Below, in pieces: positions 10,821-24,213 of a DNA stretch of 64,000 nucleotides. Each line of letters begins with the position of its first letter. Within the stretch, counting starts at the first letter, position 1. The stretch covers positions 372,001 to 436,000 of the forward strand of contig JAQOOI010000022.1 of NCBI GenBank assembly GCA_028554645.1, given 5' to 3'. The stretch comes from Omphalotus guepiniiformis (taxonomy: Eukaryota; Basidiomycota; Agaricomycetes; Agaricales; Omphalotaceae). The translations under genes and the position numbers were made by a program. The notes under the pieces are model-generated. The model was not told where the DNA came from. It was given only the letters and a program-made list of their open reading frames with translations, and made no database searches.

Positions 10821-12260
10821 GCGTTGTTGGCAACGTATGTATGTAGGAGTTGGTAGGAAACAGTGAGGCACTACTGGGTCGGTAAAATCCGAAATTTATA
10901 GATTCATGACGTCACGAAAAATTCCAAAAATAAAAAACGCGTCACAGCCTCGACGCGTGCTTCGCCACGCGCTGCCACGCGAAGAATTGCCGCCGCCGCC
11001 GCGGTAACGGTTAAAGGTGGCGCTGCACCGCTTGCAATTTGCACAGGTTGTTCATGCAATGTTGAAGGCGGTACCACAAAATTTTCGTTTTGCTTCTTGT
11101 AGGCACGAAAAAAGCTTCTTCTTTGTGAAATGACAACCAAAAAGCATAGCATGGGGAATAACCGCGTCCGTCGAGTACGTAGCAGCCTAGGCAGCGCAGG
11201 TCTAAAGTTATCCCTAGGCTACGCCGTAAACTGGTATCCAGACCTGAGGAGTGAGCATGAGGAGGTATAGGGAGGGTCGATATTGATGTGCTGCGGATCG
11301 GACGAGACTCAGTTCGAGCCGAGGTAGAAAAGAAAACCAGATCGACAGGGCTTAAAGGCTGGGCAAGGTCGTGCTAATATGGATTATAGACGCCTTTGCC
11401 TCGGCTTTTACTAGAGCGAGGCTGAATCTACGGTAAGTTTAGATTTGATCGCCACAGGTATATCGTTTTCAAGTCTAGATCTAGTTTGTAAATCTTGTGT
11501 TACCTCGGTGGGACCTACTACTCGTCGATCATAGCTGTGCTTAGATTAGAGTAAGCGAAATCGCGCTTTGACGTTCAAATTTTGAGAAGTTTTTATAAAG
11601 GGTATGTACAGCAAATATAAACATTGTTACAATTTGATACTTTCGCTCAAAGCCAAAGAATGATGGAGAATAGATAGGACTGTCCTACTGCACATTATGT
11701 CCAGAGGGAATAAATTACACGATATCAACAAAAAGAACACAAAGAACACAAAGAACAAAAGAAATGAGAAAAAGTCTCATCATTCAAAGGAATAGAACCA
11801 AGTAGAAGAATATTCGTCAGGACGCACTGTCGAACGTTGATAGGGAAGTGTTCGCGGAAAGATGAAGACGTCAGGGGGATCAAGAGGAGAGGACATATGA
11901 AGAGGCGGAGGGGAGCGCAATTCCGTAGATATTGCTAGTAAGGTTCGTGATAAGAAAGGCGAGGAGGAAGTCATCGAGGACATATAACGATCATCCATAC
12001 AAGGCGAGACTTTTTCCAGACGGCCAGAGTTGACGCTTGTCACGAAAGACCCGAGCTCATGAGAAGAATCATCCAAGTCGTATGTACGTGTGTGCAGTGA
12101 CGGTACACAGCGCACAGCGCTCACATCACAGAGGGAGTCGGTCTCTGCTCGAGTCCGCAGCGAAGCGGGAGCCAATTATGGGGTGGGGAGGGATGGCCAG
12201 TCGTCACAGACGGACTGAGAAAGTACATTGTAAGTCGTAGTCATAGTCACGGCCACTGTC
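10821..12260. other. Intergenic; malic enzyme promoter and bZIP 3' side
   Basis: The first 100 bases hold a CRE-like site. A GCC-repeat and alanine-like GC-rich patch lies near 10985-11005. On the minus strand 11780-12175 is open for about 130 codons with no ATG (ending STWFYSFE); it could be 3' untranslated sequence of the bZIP gene or a stray last exon. Not called. Confidence 0.5.
10907..10914. promoter_or_regulatory. CRE/ATF-like site upstream of malic enzyme
   Basis: A perfect TGACGTCA palindrome sits 87 bases upstream of the malic enzyme ATG. This octamer is the classic site of CREB/ATF-type bZIP proteins. Binding is inferred from the motif only; one octamer can occur by chance. Confidence 0.4.
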
Positions 12261-12866
12261 TTAGTCTTTGAAGTCAGGACAGGGGTGTCCGTGACTATGC
12301 AAGAGCTGCCTGAGAGTCAAGGCGCGAGTGCGCCACATCTCCTTCTCGATCGTAAGCCTCTGGACCTCCGCTTCCAGCTGTTGCTGGTACATAATCTTGC
12401 GCTTACGGCTACGCCGAGCAGCAAGTGTATTCTGGCGACGCTTGTGTTCGATCCTTTGTTGATCTGTGGCGTTGGGCGGAAGTGGCTCCTCCGTAAGTTC
12501 GTCGTCCTCATCTTCGTACTCTTCCATTACTTGGTGGCGAGGACGTTTCAAATACATAGAAGGTATATCCTTCCTAGATGTAGATGATGGGGTGATGTAG
12601 TTACGAGGTTGGGTAGGTGCGTCTTGTCCGAGGATATGATCAGGAGAGATCCGTCTATGGGTAGAAACCAGAGGGGCATGGGTACTACGAGGACTGGTGC
12701 GAATAGGCCCTGGTCCCCGAGAGATATAATTAGAGGGACCAGGAGCCGACATGGGCAATCCAGAAGAGTGAATCTGAGAAGTCTGTTGCTGATGGTAAAG
12801 AGCCGCCGAGTTCACGTCGATTGCGTTCTCGACGGAATACTGGTTATAGGGATACATGTTATTCAT
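12261..12866 (-). CDS. bZIP transcription factor, Gcn4/Cpc1-like
   Basis: A single-exon reading of 201 residues from ATG at 12866. The C-terminal 60 residues form a complete bZIP: basic region KRRQNTLAARRSRKRK, with the N-x7-R signature (Asn in NTLAARRSR), followed by leucine-zipper positions in LEAEVQRLTIEKEMW and LTLRQLL. The NTLAARRSRKRK form is typical of the fungal Gcn4/Cpc1 class, which activates amino-acid biosynthesis genes from TGA(C/G)TCA sites. Ahead of it are an acidic patch (EEYEDEDDELTEEP), a possible activation segment, and a Pro/Ser-rich N-terminus. Full Gcn4 orthologs are usually longer, so this may be a shorter paralog. An in-frame TAG lies 51-53 bases upstream of the ATG, preceded by another open ATG-started stretch (see findings). 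Confidence 0.85.
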   Translation of the reverse strand: MNNMYPYNQYSVENAIDVNSAALYHQQQTSQIHSSGLPMSAPGPSNYISRGPGPIRTSPRSTHAPLVSTHRRISPDHILGQDAPTQPRNYITPSSTSRKDIPSMYLKRPRHQVMEEYEDEDDELTEEPLPPNATDQQRIEHKRRQNTLAARRSRKRKIMYQQQLEAEVQRLTIEKEMWRTRALTLRQLLHSHGHPCPDFKD

Positions 12867-15149
12867 TGTATATCTGGATGAGTCGAAGCTGTTGAGACGA
12901 AAAGGTGTAGAGGAGGACTAGTTCGTCGGACCCGGAATGTTCTCTTTGGAAGAAGATGCTGGATGAGTCGGCATTGCTCAAATGCTTTTATACAAACCCT
13001 TTCTGAGGGCACTGAACCCAAATGGGGAAAGCAAGGTCTGTGCCGAGGCGTGTGGCGGTGCCGAATTACAATGCACAGCTCGCGAACACCGACACAGCTC
13101 GCGTCATTGAAGAGTGTCGGCCACGAAATTCATCCTTGATGGCACAGAAAGAAAATCTTAGATTTGCATCTTCCAGTGCGTTAAGAAAATCAAGGTCTTC
13201 ACGACTGACGATGCGGGGTCAACATAGAGCACGTGATATGCCAACCCCCACCACGGTACCGACTCTAGAGCCCAAAGTGAGCAATCGACAACCAGAAATT
13301 GGATGCACTGCGAGAAAGATTCATCATTCGAGAAATGGCACAGTGTCAATATCCGCAGAATTTATCGATGCCATGGAGATCTTCCAGCGTGGCTGCTAGT
13401 GAGCAAGCATTGCACCTACTCAGCGATATCCGACGACCATTCCCTACGTTAATTAACCGTTCCGAACTCGCGTGCTAAAAGCATGGCCTACCTCGTATAC
13501 TGTATCACACGCATATTGGTCCCTGCAAGCGGTATGTGACGGCAGAGCCGCAGTCGAAAATCCGCACCGCTTTTGTTTTTTCCACGCCCTCTCTGCAGGT
13601 ACTGTCAGGAATGAATGATATCAGTAAATTGTGAATGAATGAACGGAAATGAATGAACGGAACCTATGATCTAACGGATCAGAGTCTGGTTGAGGCAGAA
13701 CGCTTACTATTTGCGATCCGAGCCTCGAGGACTAGGTGGGGAAGCAAACCGGTGCTTTGACCTCTGTTACCGTCGATTAAGGCCTTGACGGACTTCTCAC
13801 GTCCTTTCGCCGTCCTTTTTTCGAGTATGTTTATCGTGACAACGATGGGAAAAGAAGATATAACTTCGGACATCCCCAGTCAATGGATATAGAATAGCTG
13901 CCGTGAACAGGCTGTCTCGAGGCTGACACCACTGCGGAAGTTCTTCCCTGTGTTGGATGAGGTATAAGAAAGTCGGAATCGCAATGTCGGTGCGATATCG
14001 GTATATGATAATATGACTTGTCTGTTCCAAGAAAGATGATCAAGAAAGATGATCAGCTCTAGCATATGTGATAATCGCGTTGATAAACAAGAATCCGAGG
14101 TCGGTACTAGGACATCGGGGGAGTTCTCGATGAAAAAGTGAATGCGAATAAGCTTCCCAAGCGTGGCGCAGGTGCTTGGAGCACTATTGTGTGGCACGAC
14201 TATTCAACCGAAAGCGATAAGTCGCTCGGACATGTATCTTGCCAAAGGTACGCGACGCAGTACAAGAAAATTAAGCACGACTTTGCGCTCAATTGGCTCT
14301 CACAAGATTCGCCAATAGCGGGCTGCGTAGCACGACCCTATATTATCCAAATTGCGGGCAGACAGGCACGGTTACAGTTGTCAAATGAGATATATGAAAC
14401 TATCTTGGACCACGAGTTATTCTTTGAAGCTCAATAATGAGAAGCAACAACTACTCACCAAAACTGCGCCGTAGGTCGTTTCATTAGAAATCTACTTAAT
14501 CGCTCCCTCATGAAAACGGATAAATCGCGATATCCAATTGCCCGATGATATACGTCACGTCAAAACGTCGTTAGGGAAGACTTTGAAAGCAGAGCGAGTT
14601 AATATTGAATCATTAGTGAGGAGACGACAAGGGTTTCCGAAGCGTAAGTGGAAGAAGGGTAGCACTGCCCAACGTCGGTACGAGGCTGTGTCCGACCATT
14701 TTACAATACGTCGGGATCACTGGAAGACTTTGCCGGAATAACCGGGACATAGCTTACTATTGCCATTGAAATATTGAAAACTCTACAAGCTGGCGCTGAA
14801 GCTTTGAAGGCCTGCTATGCACATTGCAAATGAGAGAACCAGTGTCCACTGTCGATGTCGTCTTTCATGAATCAGCTGAGAGAGCTGAATAAGATGTGTT
14901 GGGTATGTATCGCATTTTGCATGATATAGAGTAGATATTCAGTCGATACGAGCTCGACACATGTAGGATGTAAGAGCAGCGATGAGTGCCGAGTGAAGGA
15001 GGAGGCCAGGACAGGCCAGGACCCAAAAGCTAGATGCCGGGCTACGGGCCTACGGCCGGAAGCGAGGGCCTAGACCGTCCGGTTTCTCCCGGAGCAGTCT
15101 CGATAACTGTCGAGCCAACCGTCTCCTTCCTTTACCACCACTGCCCGCC
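12867..15149. other. Intergenic, no supported gene
   Basis: Contains the bZIP promoter, then open frames at 13022-13399 (ATG start, 125 residues, basic, no motif) and 14138-14437 (GTG start). Neither has splice structure or recognisable family features. Confidence 0.5.
12985..12992 (-). promoter_or_regulatory. TATA box of the bZIP gene
   Basis: TATAAAAG on the minus strand lies about 120 bases upstream of the bZIP ATG. With start sites usually 25-35 bases downstream, transcription would begin near 12955, giving a leader of about 90 bases. Confidence 0.45.
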
Positions 15150-15620
15150 ATGATGCGCCCCATCGCTGCCAACATCTTGCGTGCTGCTACTCGTCCAGCC
15201 TTCGCTGCCTCTCGCGTCGCCCCTTCTCTTACTCGTCACGCTCATGCTCACGCCCAAGAGACTTTCGAGCAGTTCTCCGAGCGCTACGTCGCTTTCTTCC
15301 AAAATGCTGAAGACTTGTTCGAGCTTCAGCGCGGGCTTAACAACTGCTTCGCACACGATCTTGTTCCTTCGCCTGCTGTTATTGAGGCTGCTTTGCTTGC
15401 TGCGAGGCGTGTAAATGACTACTCGACTGCTGTGAGGATTTTCGAGGGTGTCAAAGAGAAGGTTGAAAACAAGGCTCAGTACCAAGCCTACTTGGATGAA
15501 TTGAGTGGTCTCAGGCAGGAACTGGGTACGTGAAGGGTGTAGTTTGCTTTTGTCGCACACTCAGTTTCTTTTTTTCATCCAGGTGTCGCTACTAAGGAAG
15601 AGCTTTACCCATCTGCATAG
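15150..15620 (+). CDS. Cytochrome c oxidase subunit Va (Cox6 type)
   Basis: Exons 15150-15525 and 15583-15620 encode 137 residues. Splicing a 57-base intron (GTACGT...CATCCAG) completes the family ending GVATKEELYPSA. The start sits in CGCCATGATG, a good context. The first 32 residues (MMRPIAANILRAATRPAF, rich in Arg/Ala/Ser and without acids) look like a mitochondrial presequence. The mature part reads ETFEQFSERYVAFFQNAEDL, LQRGLNNCFAHDLVPSP and NDYSTAVRIFEGVKEKV, which match Cox6/COX5A, a matrix-side nuclear-coded subunit of complex IV. In yeast the gene is COX6, in animals COX5A. Function: assembly and regulation of cytochrome oxidase. The identification is strong because length and both ends fit. 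Confidence 0.95.
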
Positions 15621-18600
15621 AGTCGTCATTGGATAGTACTGTAGAGTCTATCTTCGCCTTTTTCCTGTTTGAATCCTTACTGAGCTTCACTACAGGTAGA
15701 GAAAATGACTTTTTTATGCACAATAAATTGTGACCTCAAATGCATGTCACTTAATTTCCTACAATCTACGAGCCTACTGGATAACAACTTACATTGCGCG
15801 AATTTTCTAAGCTTCCGTGTCACATGTATCTCGACTTTTCAACCATCTCCGTCGACGTCAGGCCGAAGAACACAGCACCACTTGCCCGTGAGGAATTCGA
15901 GGAGCACGTCGCACGACTCGTCATTGAATCATGATGCTTTCTATGCTCTAGAAGCTCCTGCATCTTTTTACTCACGTTTTATGATCATTAGCTCGACTTC
16001 CTTGGGTCATTGACGTCTTGAGAATATACTCAGCGCGTTCTTCGCACTCCAACATCATAGACTGAACTTTCTCGCATTTAACGAGGGATTATCTGTCCGA
16101 TTCTTCTCAAGAACGTTTTGCTTCTGGTGGGCGGTGCACCCACTAGCTGACATCCAATCAGTTGATTTTTGCAAGCCATCGAATTTTGACGGACGTAACT
16201 GGGTAGCGGCCGCCCAGTTCCTCTGCTGGCGGTATACTCCAGGTATTGAACTCTCAGTAGCTTGGTGGGGAAATGGAGGGGTCCCAGCCCCATCCCTTGC
16301 CAATGTATGTGCACCACTTTCTCCTTTTTGAGAACTATATTGACAATTGAATCGCAGGCACGAACGAAATAGACGTTGCGGTCTTATAACAAACAGTACC
16401 TGTTAATCTCCGCAGCCCTTCCGGTGAGAAAGCCCATAGGAAGACATAGCAGAGATATCCTGGGTATTTCTGCACGGGTTGGGGACAAAGAAAATCTTGG
16501 CTGACTTTTGTGCTGTTAGAGCGAGAAAAAGGTCATTTTCATTTGTCTTGCGTTCTGCGGTGATATTGATGCTGTTGCCAGCTGCCAGCTAAGACTTGTA
16601 TCTTTCCTCAACCAAGAACATGTTTCAATTGCAACGTCTGGCGTATCTTACCATTTGAATTTAGGCATTCGTGGGAGAAGCCAACATAAATAACATGTGC
16701 TAGGCCCGACATGGACTTCTGGATTTTCTATCTATCAGTTCTTCAAGCGCCACCAACAGATAGCAACAGCTTTCGAAACAGAAATCTGGGGTGACTGTGG
16801 AGTGTTTTTCATTGGGGAGAGGTCGTCTATTTTGATGTGAGATTCGATGCTTAGTTTTTCATTTCTCCTCCTATATTCCTATATTTCTTCTTTTACATCG
16901 CTATTGGAGCTGAGTCTGATCTCTTGTGTTGTCTGGTAGTTCTGGTGTTGCGCCTGCCTTGCTTCTAAGCTATCAGCTGCAGGACGTTCTGATCGACTTT
17001 CTGTCGTCGATGTTTAACTCGGATGGTGGCACCCTGCCTGGCGTGTGTGTATGACTATGTCCTAATGCGCTTAACTACTGTCACTGTATGTGGCTCTTGC
17101 CCTCTCTTGCCTTTCGTTTGTGGACGTCGTCTAACGCAATTTAAAATAGGTTATGTACCCCACCCCCAGATCCCCCCCGCGACCGACCTAAGCGTTTATT
17201 TCCCCAACTTATCCTTTCTGAGAACAACATCTCCCTGGTGGTGGATTTACATTTTTCAATGTCACCTCTAATCCCGATTCATTATGTGGTCGGCCCCGGG
17301 CAATCCGAACCCCTATGTGCGTGTATGCGCACCCGAGGCCTTCAACCAGTGTTCACTCGCGATTTTCAGATCGTTCCCAACCGAAATTTCCAAATTCTCT
17401 CAAATTTCCGAGCCGATAGTATCTCCTCCTCCTCTACCGTGGACTTTTTCTCCTTAGTCCTTAAGGTGATGACCTGTGGGCACCAGAAAGAGGAAGATGT
17501 CCTCGGACTCGGAAGACCGGTGCCGGTCTATGTATAAGGCTGAGAAAGAGGACCGGATTCAGACTTTGCCTGCTGTTTTCTCGTTTGTTGTTCTCACTAG
17601 AGTACAACGTTAAGGAACAGTGGGTTAAGATCTAAGGATAACTCTCGGAGTCGAAATTGGGTTTGGTGTTGCGCCTCAGCTTCACATGCCACCATGCACC
17701 GCTACATGGTCTCTTTGCCTTGTTGCCTCGGCGAGGTCTTGGGAGTGACGAGCGGGAGAGCTCTGATGCAGTGAATTCGTCGAGATAAACTCACAGCAGC
17801 TGGTCCCGCATCGATCGTGAGTTTGGCAAGAAACTTGTCAGCCCTCCCCCACGCTCATAGAAGGATGTAAGTACATACTATCAAATGAAAACGAGGTGGT
17901 GTACTGATGCGCCTAGTACTCGTAGTGCGATTGATCCGAGAGTAATGTTACATACGGGTTTCGTGCGAGTTCGACTTTTTCTTCTTGTGAACCCGGATGT
18001 GATATGCTGAGTATTCCCGGATTGCATGTAGTGTTCAGAATGAGATGTCATTCGCTCTGAGTCAGCGGTATACCTGTAGAGGGTTAATTCAATGCCAGTG
18101 TGGATCAGGCCCTGGTATGTGTGGGGAATTTTCATGCCAGCATTCGCGTTAGTTACTGATGTTTAACGTCCTCCGCAGGAGGCCAGCGCCGCTGTACTCG
18201 ATTTGTTTTAGTGAAGACTGAGATAACAGTCGTACTCATACAAACGATCGAGGTACTGGAAAAACGCGAGAACGGAAACCTCCGCTACAACATCGGATAC
18301 ATCCTTCCTGGCTTCGTTCGGTACAACCCGCCCTTTGAATCTTCTCAGCCTCGCATTCAAGTATATCAGGACATTAATTTCTGTACTCTCGTGTATTCTT
18401 CGCTCCGAGTCCTTCTCAAGAGTTACTACGGACTAGGGACCCATTTTCAAGCTCAGTCCTAGCTCAGCGAGCGACGAGCAGATGCCACGTTATGGGTTCT
18501 CGCATGAATGGGGACAAGATCCTGTATCAACCCTTCCAGCGTTCGATTACTCGCGCGTTGACAGACGCCAAGGCGTTGGTGGCATTAAAAGATACCGCGC

Positions 18601-21600
18601 TTCCAACATGAAGTTGTTACCGTCTTCACACCAAGATGTTGACCAATTGTAATGTACCGATTTCTGGCATTGGTAATTGTTTCGACTTTGTTCTCTACAT
18701 CCTCGCACAATCTCATTGCATGTGTTGTAATGTATCGCAACAAATGACAATGCAATACTTATATGGGCCGCCCAAAACTCGAGATGCTGTTCTTGACATT
18801 GCACCTTTGTTTCAGCCTCAGTGATGTTGTAGTACGGCACCTATTCAACCATCTCTTCACCATCTCACATCCTAGTGAAGTTATGAAGGGAATGATGGAA
18901 GTCATCGTGTGGCTCGTGGAAGGAGAATAACAACTGCTATTCAAGTTCTTGATGATATTTCTCATGTCGGTCCGTCTGATCCAAGTTGAATGATTGAGGG
19001 GGGCTCTCGCCCCGGGCGAATCTCATGGATGATGAGACTTCGACTTTGCGTGAAAAGGATTGAGGTTCTTACCTTTCCTTGGCCCCGGCTTGAAGCAACT
19101 TGAAGCTTGGTAAATTTCCACTGTGTGTACGCTTTCTTTTGTGTTGGTCTAGATGTAGGCTGTATCATTCGTGCCGTCGACTTAAGTCGATGATTTAATT
19201 AAGTCCCTGGGGAAACATAGATAGTAAGTCCTTGATATCCTATAATCTATTATGTTTATACAAAGGCTGGCCCAGGCTGGCCCTCTCTAGACATCGAAAA
19301 CGACTACAAGCCGCCGGCATGCCTCGACCGTCGTACCTAGATTTGTCGGGGCCCAGAAGGGGACCAGGCACGATCATGACAGTGACGAAAAAGCTGAAGG
19401 AGGCGATTGGGTTGATCTCCTCTCTGTCTTCTGTCATACATATGTAGTCTTTTGTGCGATGCTGTACAGCTCTGGAATATGTAGCTTGCGGAAGTAAAGG
19501 CTGGGTCAAACATGGATGGGGTCAAATAATACATTTGAACTAAAACTCAAGTGATATTGTAGAATTGTTGTGAAAGTTCTGAACATAAATAAACCTGCCA
19601 TAGGCAAAAACCTGAGGACGAGATTATACACATAAGTACAGCTGGCAGGCAAAGCTGACTTTATGATTGTATGATTGCATGGGCCGTTTTTGGATTCGGG
19701 AGTGTTGAGATAATCTTGCCGAGGGCGGAAACCTATCTCCAGTCCTCCCCGGACCCCGGCCGGCGCTGGCCACTGAATGTCACTAAGCGTGACTGCCATT
19801 TTAGGCTTATCTTTTTACCATATCCATCCTTCGCACTTACACGTCGTTTTTTGTGAATGTTAGCCTCAGATGGCGTGCGCTCCGTACTCGAACAATGAAA
19901 TCAGTTTCAAGGTAAAGTTAACCCTTTCTGTAATATGTAGGTTTGATGTTAATCAGAAATTATCTCAAGTCGGCGAGAGATTATTTGGAAATTGGAATTA
20001 GCAAGCCGCAAGCGAGATGAGTTCTCCAACCTCATGCTCGCGGCGGCGGGCATTTGCATTATGACAAAGTATCTCCTGTTGGTGTTTTTCTACTCGAAAT
20101 TACTATACGCTACGCTAAAGCGCTTCTCCTTTCATAGCCTTACATTGACTCCTAGGACTGCGAGAGTTGCTATCATCATTCGCCGTTGGAGTCTCTTGGA
20201 GTTTGTATGGATACTATGGGACGTGTAATGAGAGTAGAACTCTTGGGAGACTCCTTCTTTTGACTCTTGAGTGGCCTAGTTCCCTTCGTTGTCGTCCTAA
20301 ACCTTCTGAGCGTTTCTAGATGGACTATGTAACCTTCGTGCATACATCGCCGCCCCACTTTTTCTCATTCGTCCGCTTTACATCTACATCGTGCATTTTT
20401 TGCTAGCCACGACATCGCGCTGCTCCACGAGCTAGCTTAAGGGTGGAGTGGAAGACTCCCTTGATTTCGTATTCTTTGTCTAAAGGAGTACTAACTCCCC
20501 CAGGTAACCAAATTCCTCGTCAAACCAGTGGCTGTCTCTCCTCGCTCAACCCTTTCTAAACCCAAACTGATCACCGAGTTCTTATCTAGGCGAGACGAAT
20601 TCCGAACAGCCCACAAATTCAATGCGCAAGCACATAAAGCCCCCTCCCTCCGTTCGGGACCTTCGGACGTCGGAAAGTTACAACCGAAAGGAAGCTTTGA
20701 TTCAGATGAGTTGGTACAGGGTAGGACTGATTGATGATTCCCGACTTCGTGCGCAGCGTGAACGCTTGAGCTTTGAACGTCCAAATGAATTACTCTGCGT
20801 ATCGTAATTCATTTCCGGTATCGGGAAGTTCAGAATTTAATTCCTGCTACCTTTGTCTATTGAATTGATTACAGCTTATCTTTTTCAGTGCTAGGCGCTG
20901 TCGTAGATATGTTAGACTGCTGTGCGGTTGACGCGAATCAAGAAGAAAAAAAAACATAACATAATTTGGGAACAGTGTAATGACTGACGGAGAAAGAGAT
21001 AGTGGCGGCTTCTGTGAGTGATGTTCCCTGATCTTTGATGTCATTGTTTATTTTCTTTACTGTAAGTGATTCGATTCATTGGTTCTCGTCAGACTTGGGA
21101 AGCTTCTGTTTGATTTCGAAACAGCTCCTACCTGCGCTAGTTTACGACTTGTCTTGGGAAGGCTTCAGACCTGCTTCAGACTACAGCTAAAGCTACAGTA
21201 GTTTGACCGTCGTGGCAGCTCCGCACGGCCGCAAGGCCCGGGTATGGTGTATGAAGATATGATACGTATGACTTTCCGATGTCGACGGCGCCGCTACATA
21301 GGGTGACGAACCTGGGATGGTATGGTATGTACTTAGCGAGTAGAAGTTCATGACGGCGCCGGTCGCTTCGCCAAATCCGCCACCCACGAGTACGCATCCC
21401 TCTTCCAAAAGTTCGTACCGGCAACCCCATCAAATCAGGACCCAACAGCTAAAATCTCGCATCACAGAGCCCCAAAGCTGTCGTCGACCCTCTGGTCCCT
21501 TCCTTGTTCTTCGTTACTAATACATACTGACATTCGGTAAACAAACAGGAACAAGGTCAATTCTCATTACCGCAAAACCCAGCTAGGGAGGGGATGCCAA

Positions 21601-22983
21601 GGTTTCCCATGTACGTGAGACTACCCTAGTTGTTCTCTATACAATTGTGCTTCTTGTTTACAGAGTTTTGTGAAACCGAAACCCGGTAAGTAGTGAAATG
21701 AATGTATAGTACTCCGAGCTCGCGTCGCAGCTTCGTCTCCGCCGGTGCTACAGAGGCAATCATCGTCATACTTGCCTTGGAAAAGATTAGAAGGCTTTCG
21801 ACTGAGAAGTCGCCCCGACGTCACTATTTGTCTGGACCCACCCAACCCCCAAACACAAATTCCACCACTGGCATAGGCCTCTTCTTCCATTAGTTGATTC
21901 TTGCGCGCCGCAGTAGGTTCGCTATCACCGCTGTTGAGTACACCCCCGAGTTCTTCTAATTGATGTTCATGAAAGGTGATGCGCGCGCGCACTTACTATG
22001 TTACGTTACCCCTCCGGAGGGAAGAATATTTTAATTCTCAGGAGCGCTCAAAAGACTAGTGCGTCATCATAATCAAAGGTTGCTTCTGCTGTCGCACGTC
22101 AAGTAACCCAGGGGTGGTTGAGAGGTGAATTATATGAATTATTTGAATATGTTGAATGGGGGCACGGGATGAAGTAAAGATCGTGAAGCGTGAAGATCCC
22201 AAGGTAAGTAACACAATTTTACAATTCAACACATAACATACATAACACATTCTAACTGGTCAGACGACCCTCCAAAGTGCACAACAAACGGTCCTTACAT
22301 CCGAAGCGAATTCAATGGGTCGTTCCCGTCATATGATTCGGAGTCCTCGTAGGAAGCGCTAGAACCCTTTTCGTGTTCTCGTGGACAACTGTAGAAGGTA
22401 TTTGTTTTAGCGGCGCGTCATATTATACTTATACTATTCTGTTTCCAGTGTTCTGTTTCTATTCTATGACCATTTCTCCATTTTCTGCCCCTCTCACATG
22501 GACATGGACAAGTGCAAATGCAAACTCAGAGTTCGAGTTCGAGGTTCGTACCGAGGGAAGGCCTAGGAGGGGGGGTCATGGTTATTCCACGTTCGATGAT
22601 GTGCTTTGAATTGACGTGACATGGACACTTGGACGCTACTAGGGTGAGTTTGTGAGTCACGATGACGATGACGATGATGCTGGGTTGGCAGGAACTAGGA
22701 AGGGCTAGACTGTCTTTGCTGGACACTTCACGTACGTCCCCAGCCTTCAATGACAATAGCACCGCAATAGTGGGGATCTCGAGTGTAATCTCCTTTAACC
22801 CTTTCAGCTGACTGTTTTTCGCTATCCTTCCAGGTTGTTCTTCGCTTTCTAGAGCGAGTCGAGCGTATTCTTTCGTTCAAACGAGAAATGAAATGAAAAT
22901 CAGATGGGTGGGGTTTCGAATGACGCACTATCTATTGAGGGATGATAGTTGATGCATTGATACATTGATGATTGTACCCACCC

Positions 22984-23026
22984 TTCCTGAACTCTGACTC
23001 TGACTCTGAGTTTGACTCTGACTTTA
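22984..23026 (+). repeat. Imperfect (CTCTGA)n tandem repeat
   Basis: Runs of CTCTGA and TTTGACTCTGA units in a row. It lies in the repeat-rich gene-free interval. Confidence 0.75.
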
Positions 23027-24183
23027 CTAGAATCAAGTTCAATCCGGATCTCTGCAACCGGTGAGTTACTTTCTACTCCTCCCAACCTAACCCAACCTAA
23101 CCTGACTTGACCCATCTTTCCATCTACTAGTATCCTAGTATCCTAGTATCCATCCATCTTACTATCTTTACCATTTTAAGATCCCGGGGGAGGAAATGAC
23201 CCTCGAGATCGAAAAATCGAAAGCGCGAGGAGCGCTCCATGTGCAACGGTACTACAACAGTACAAGGTTGTCATGTCATATCATATCATACATATATCAT
23301 GCGTTGATGAGGTGGGGTGGCTGGCTGTTGGGTGCTCACTGCTACCGCGAACCGCTGCAAATCAAGCTCAAGGTTGTAGCTAGAGCTTGTTTTACCGTGG
23401 AACCCCCCAACGTCGAACGCACATCCCCAGGCCATCGCCCACCCCAACCATCTGTCCTGTCGTCGAAGTTCGAGTTCTTCCGTACTGGAGTACTGACGTT
23501 CGTTCTGAGTACTTCGTCCATGCGGTAGGTACTAGGCGGTGTTCAAACTCCCCGATTCCCCGATTCCCCGATAAACGATGGTAAGTTATTTCTCAGGTTG
23601 TTATTAGGTGCTTTTACGATGCCGGCGCGCGCGTGTGTCCTGTGTCACCTTTGACACCGTTGTCATTGTTCGGTGTTCAGTGTTCGACGTTTAACGTAGG
23701 ATGCTTTGGATTTCCTTCCCGGTCAGAGATATGTGCTATGTGCTATTCAAGATATTACCGTTTCTCGAGTTCAGTGGGGTATCGTATCGACGGTTCCGCC
23801 GATTCCACCTCGATTGATAGGTCGAACGCATAACACTGGCAGTACCAAGATTACTTCACGTCAATGCGTCAAAGTCACAGTAGTTCCGGGATGTATGTAT
23901 GCATAAGGCATTGAAGGGTTTCATTCGTATTCGTACGTACTGTATATATACTACATATGATAATAATCTGATAAAATAATATACATACCAGCGTCAAATT
24001 GTTGAAACATATCGAGTCAGCGTCCGAGTCTTCGCCAAGGCTCATTAATACTCGTATGCACCGCGTAAGTCGCTATCCGGCGAAGGGCGTACACTGGAAG
24101 TAGGTCACATACATAGTACATACCACAGTAAGTACATACACTTCGAACCTGAACGCCCGAACGCCCGAAGGTCTGAGCCTGAG

Positions 24184-24213
24184 GCTCGTGAGTCGTGAGT
24201 CGTGAGTCGTGTG
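24184..24213 (+). repeat. (GTGAGTC)n tandem repeat
   Basis: Three to four copies of a seven-base GTGAGTC/GTCGTGA unit in tandem, about 30 bases. Confidence 0.75.

Noticed and set aside
11780..12175. Minus-strand 131-codon frame after the bZIP stop
   Set aside because: No ATG, no clear acceptor and no in-phase join to the bZIP gene; probably 3' untranslated.
13022..13399. 125-codon open frame with ATG, divergent from the bZIP gene
   Set aside because: Basic, low-motif composition, no homology recalled, no splice structure; likely chance.
14138..14741. Two plus-strand open frames
   Set aside because: GTG-type starts, no joining introns and no recognised domain.
23081..23114. CCCAACCTAA-type repeats resembling telomere sequence
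   Set aside because: Unit differs from the fungal TTAGGG complement and the run is only about 30 bases in mid-window.
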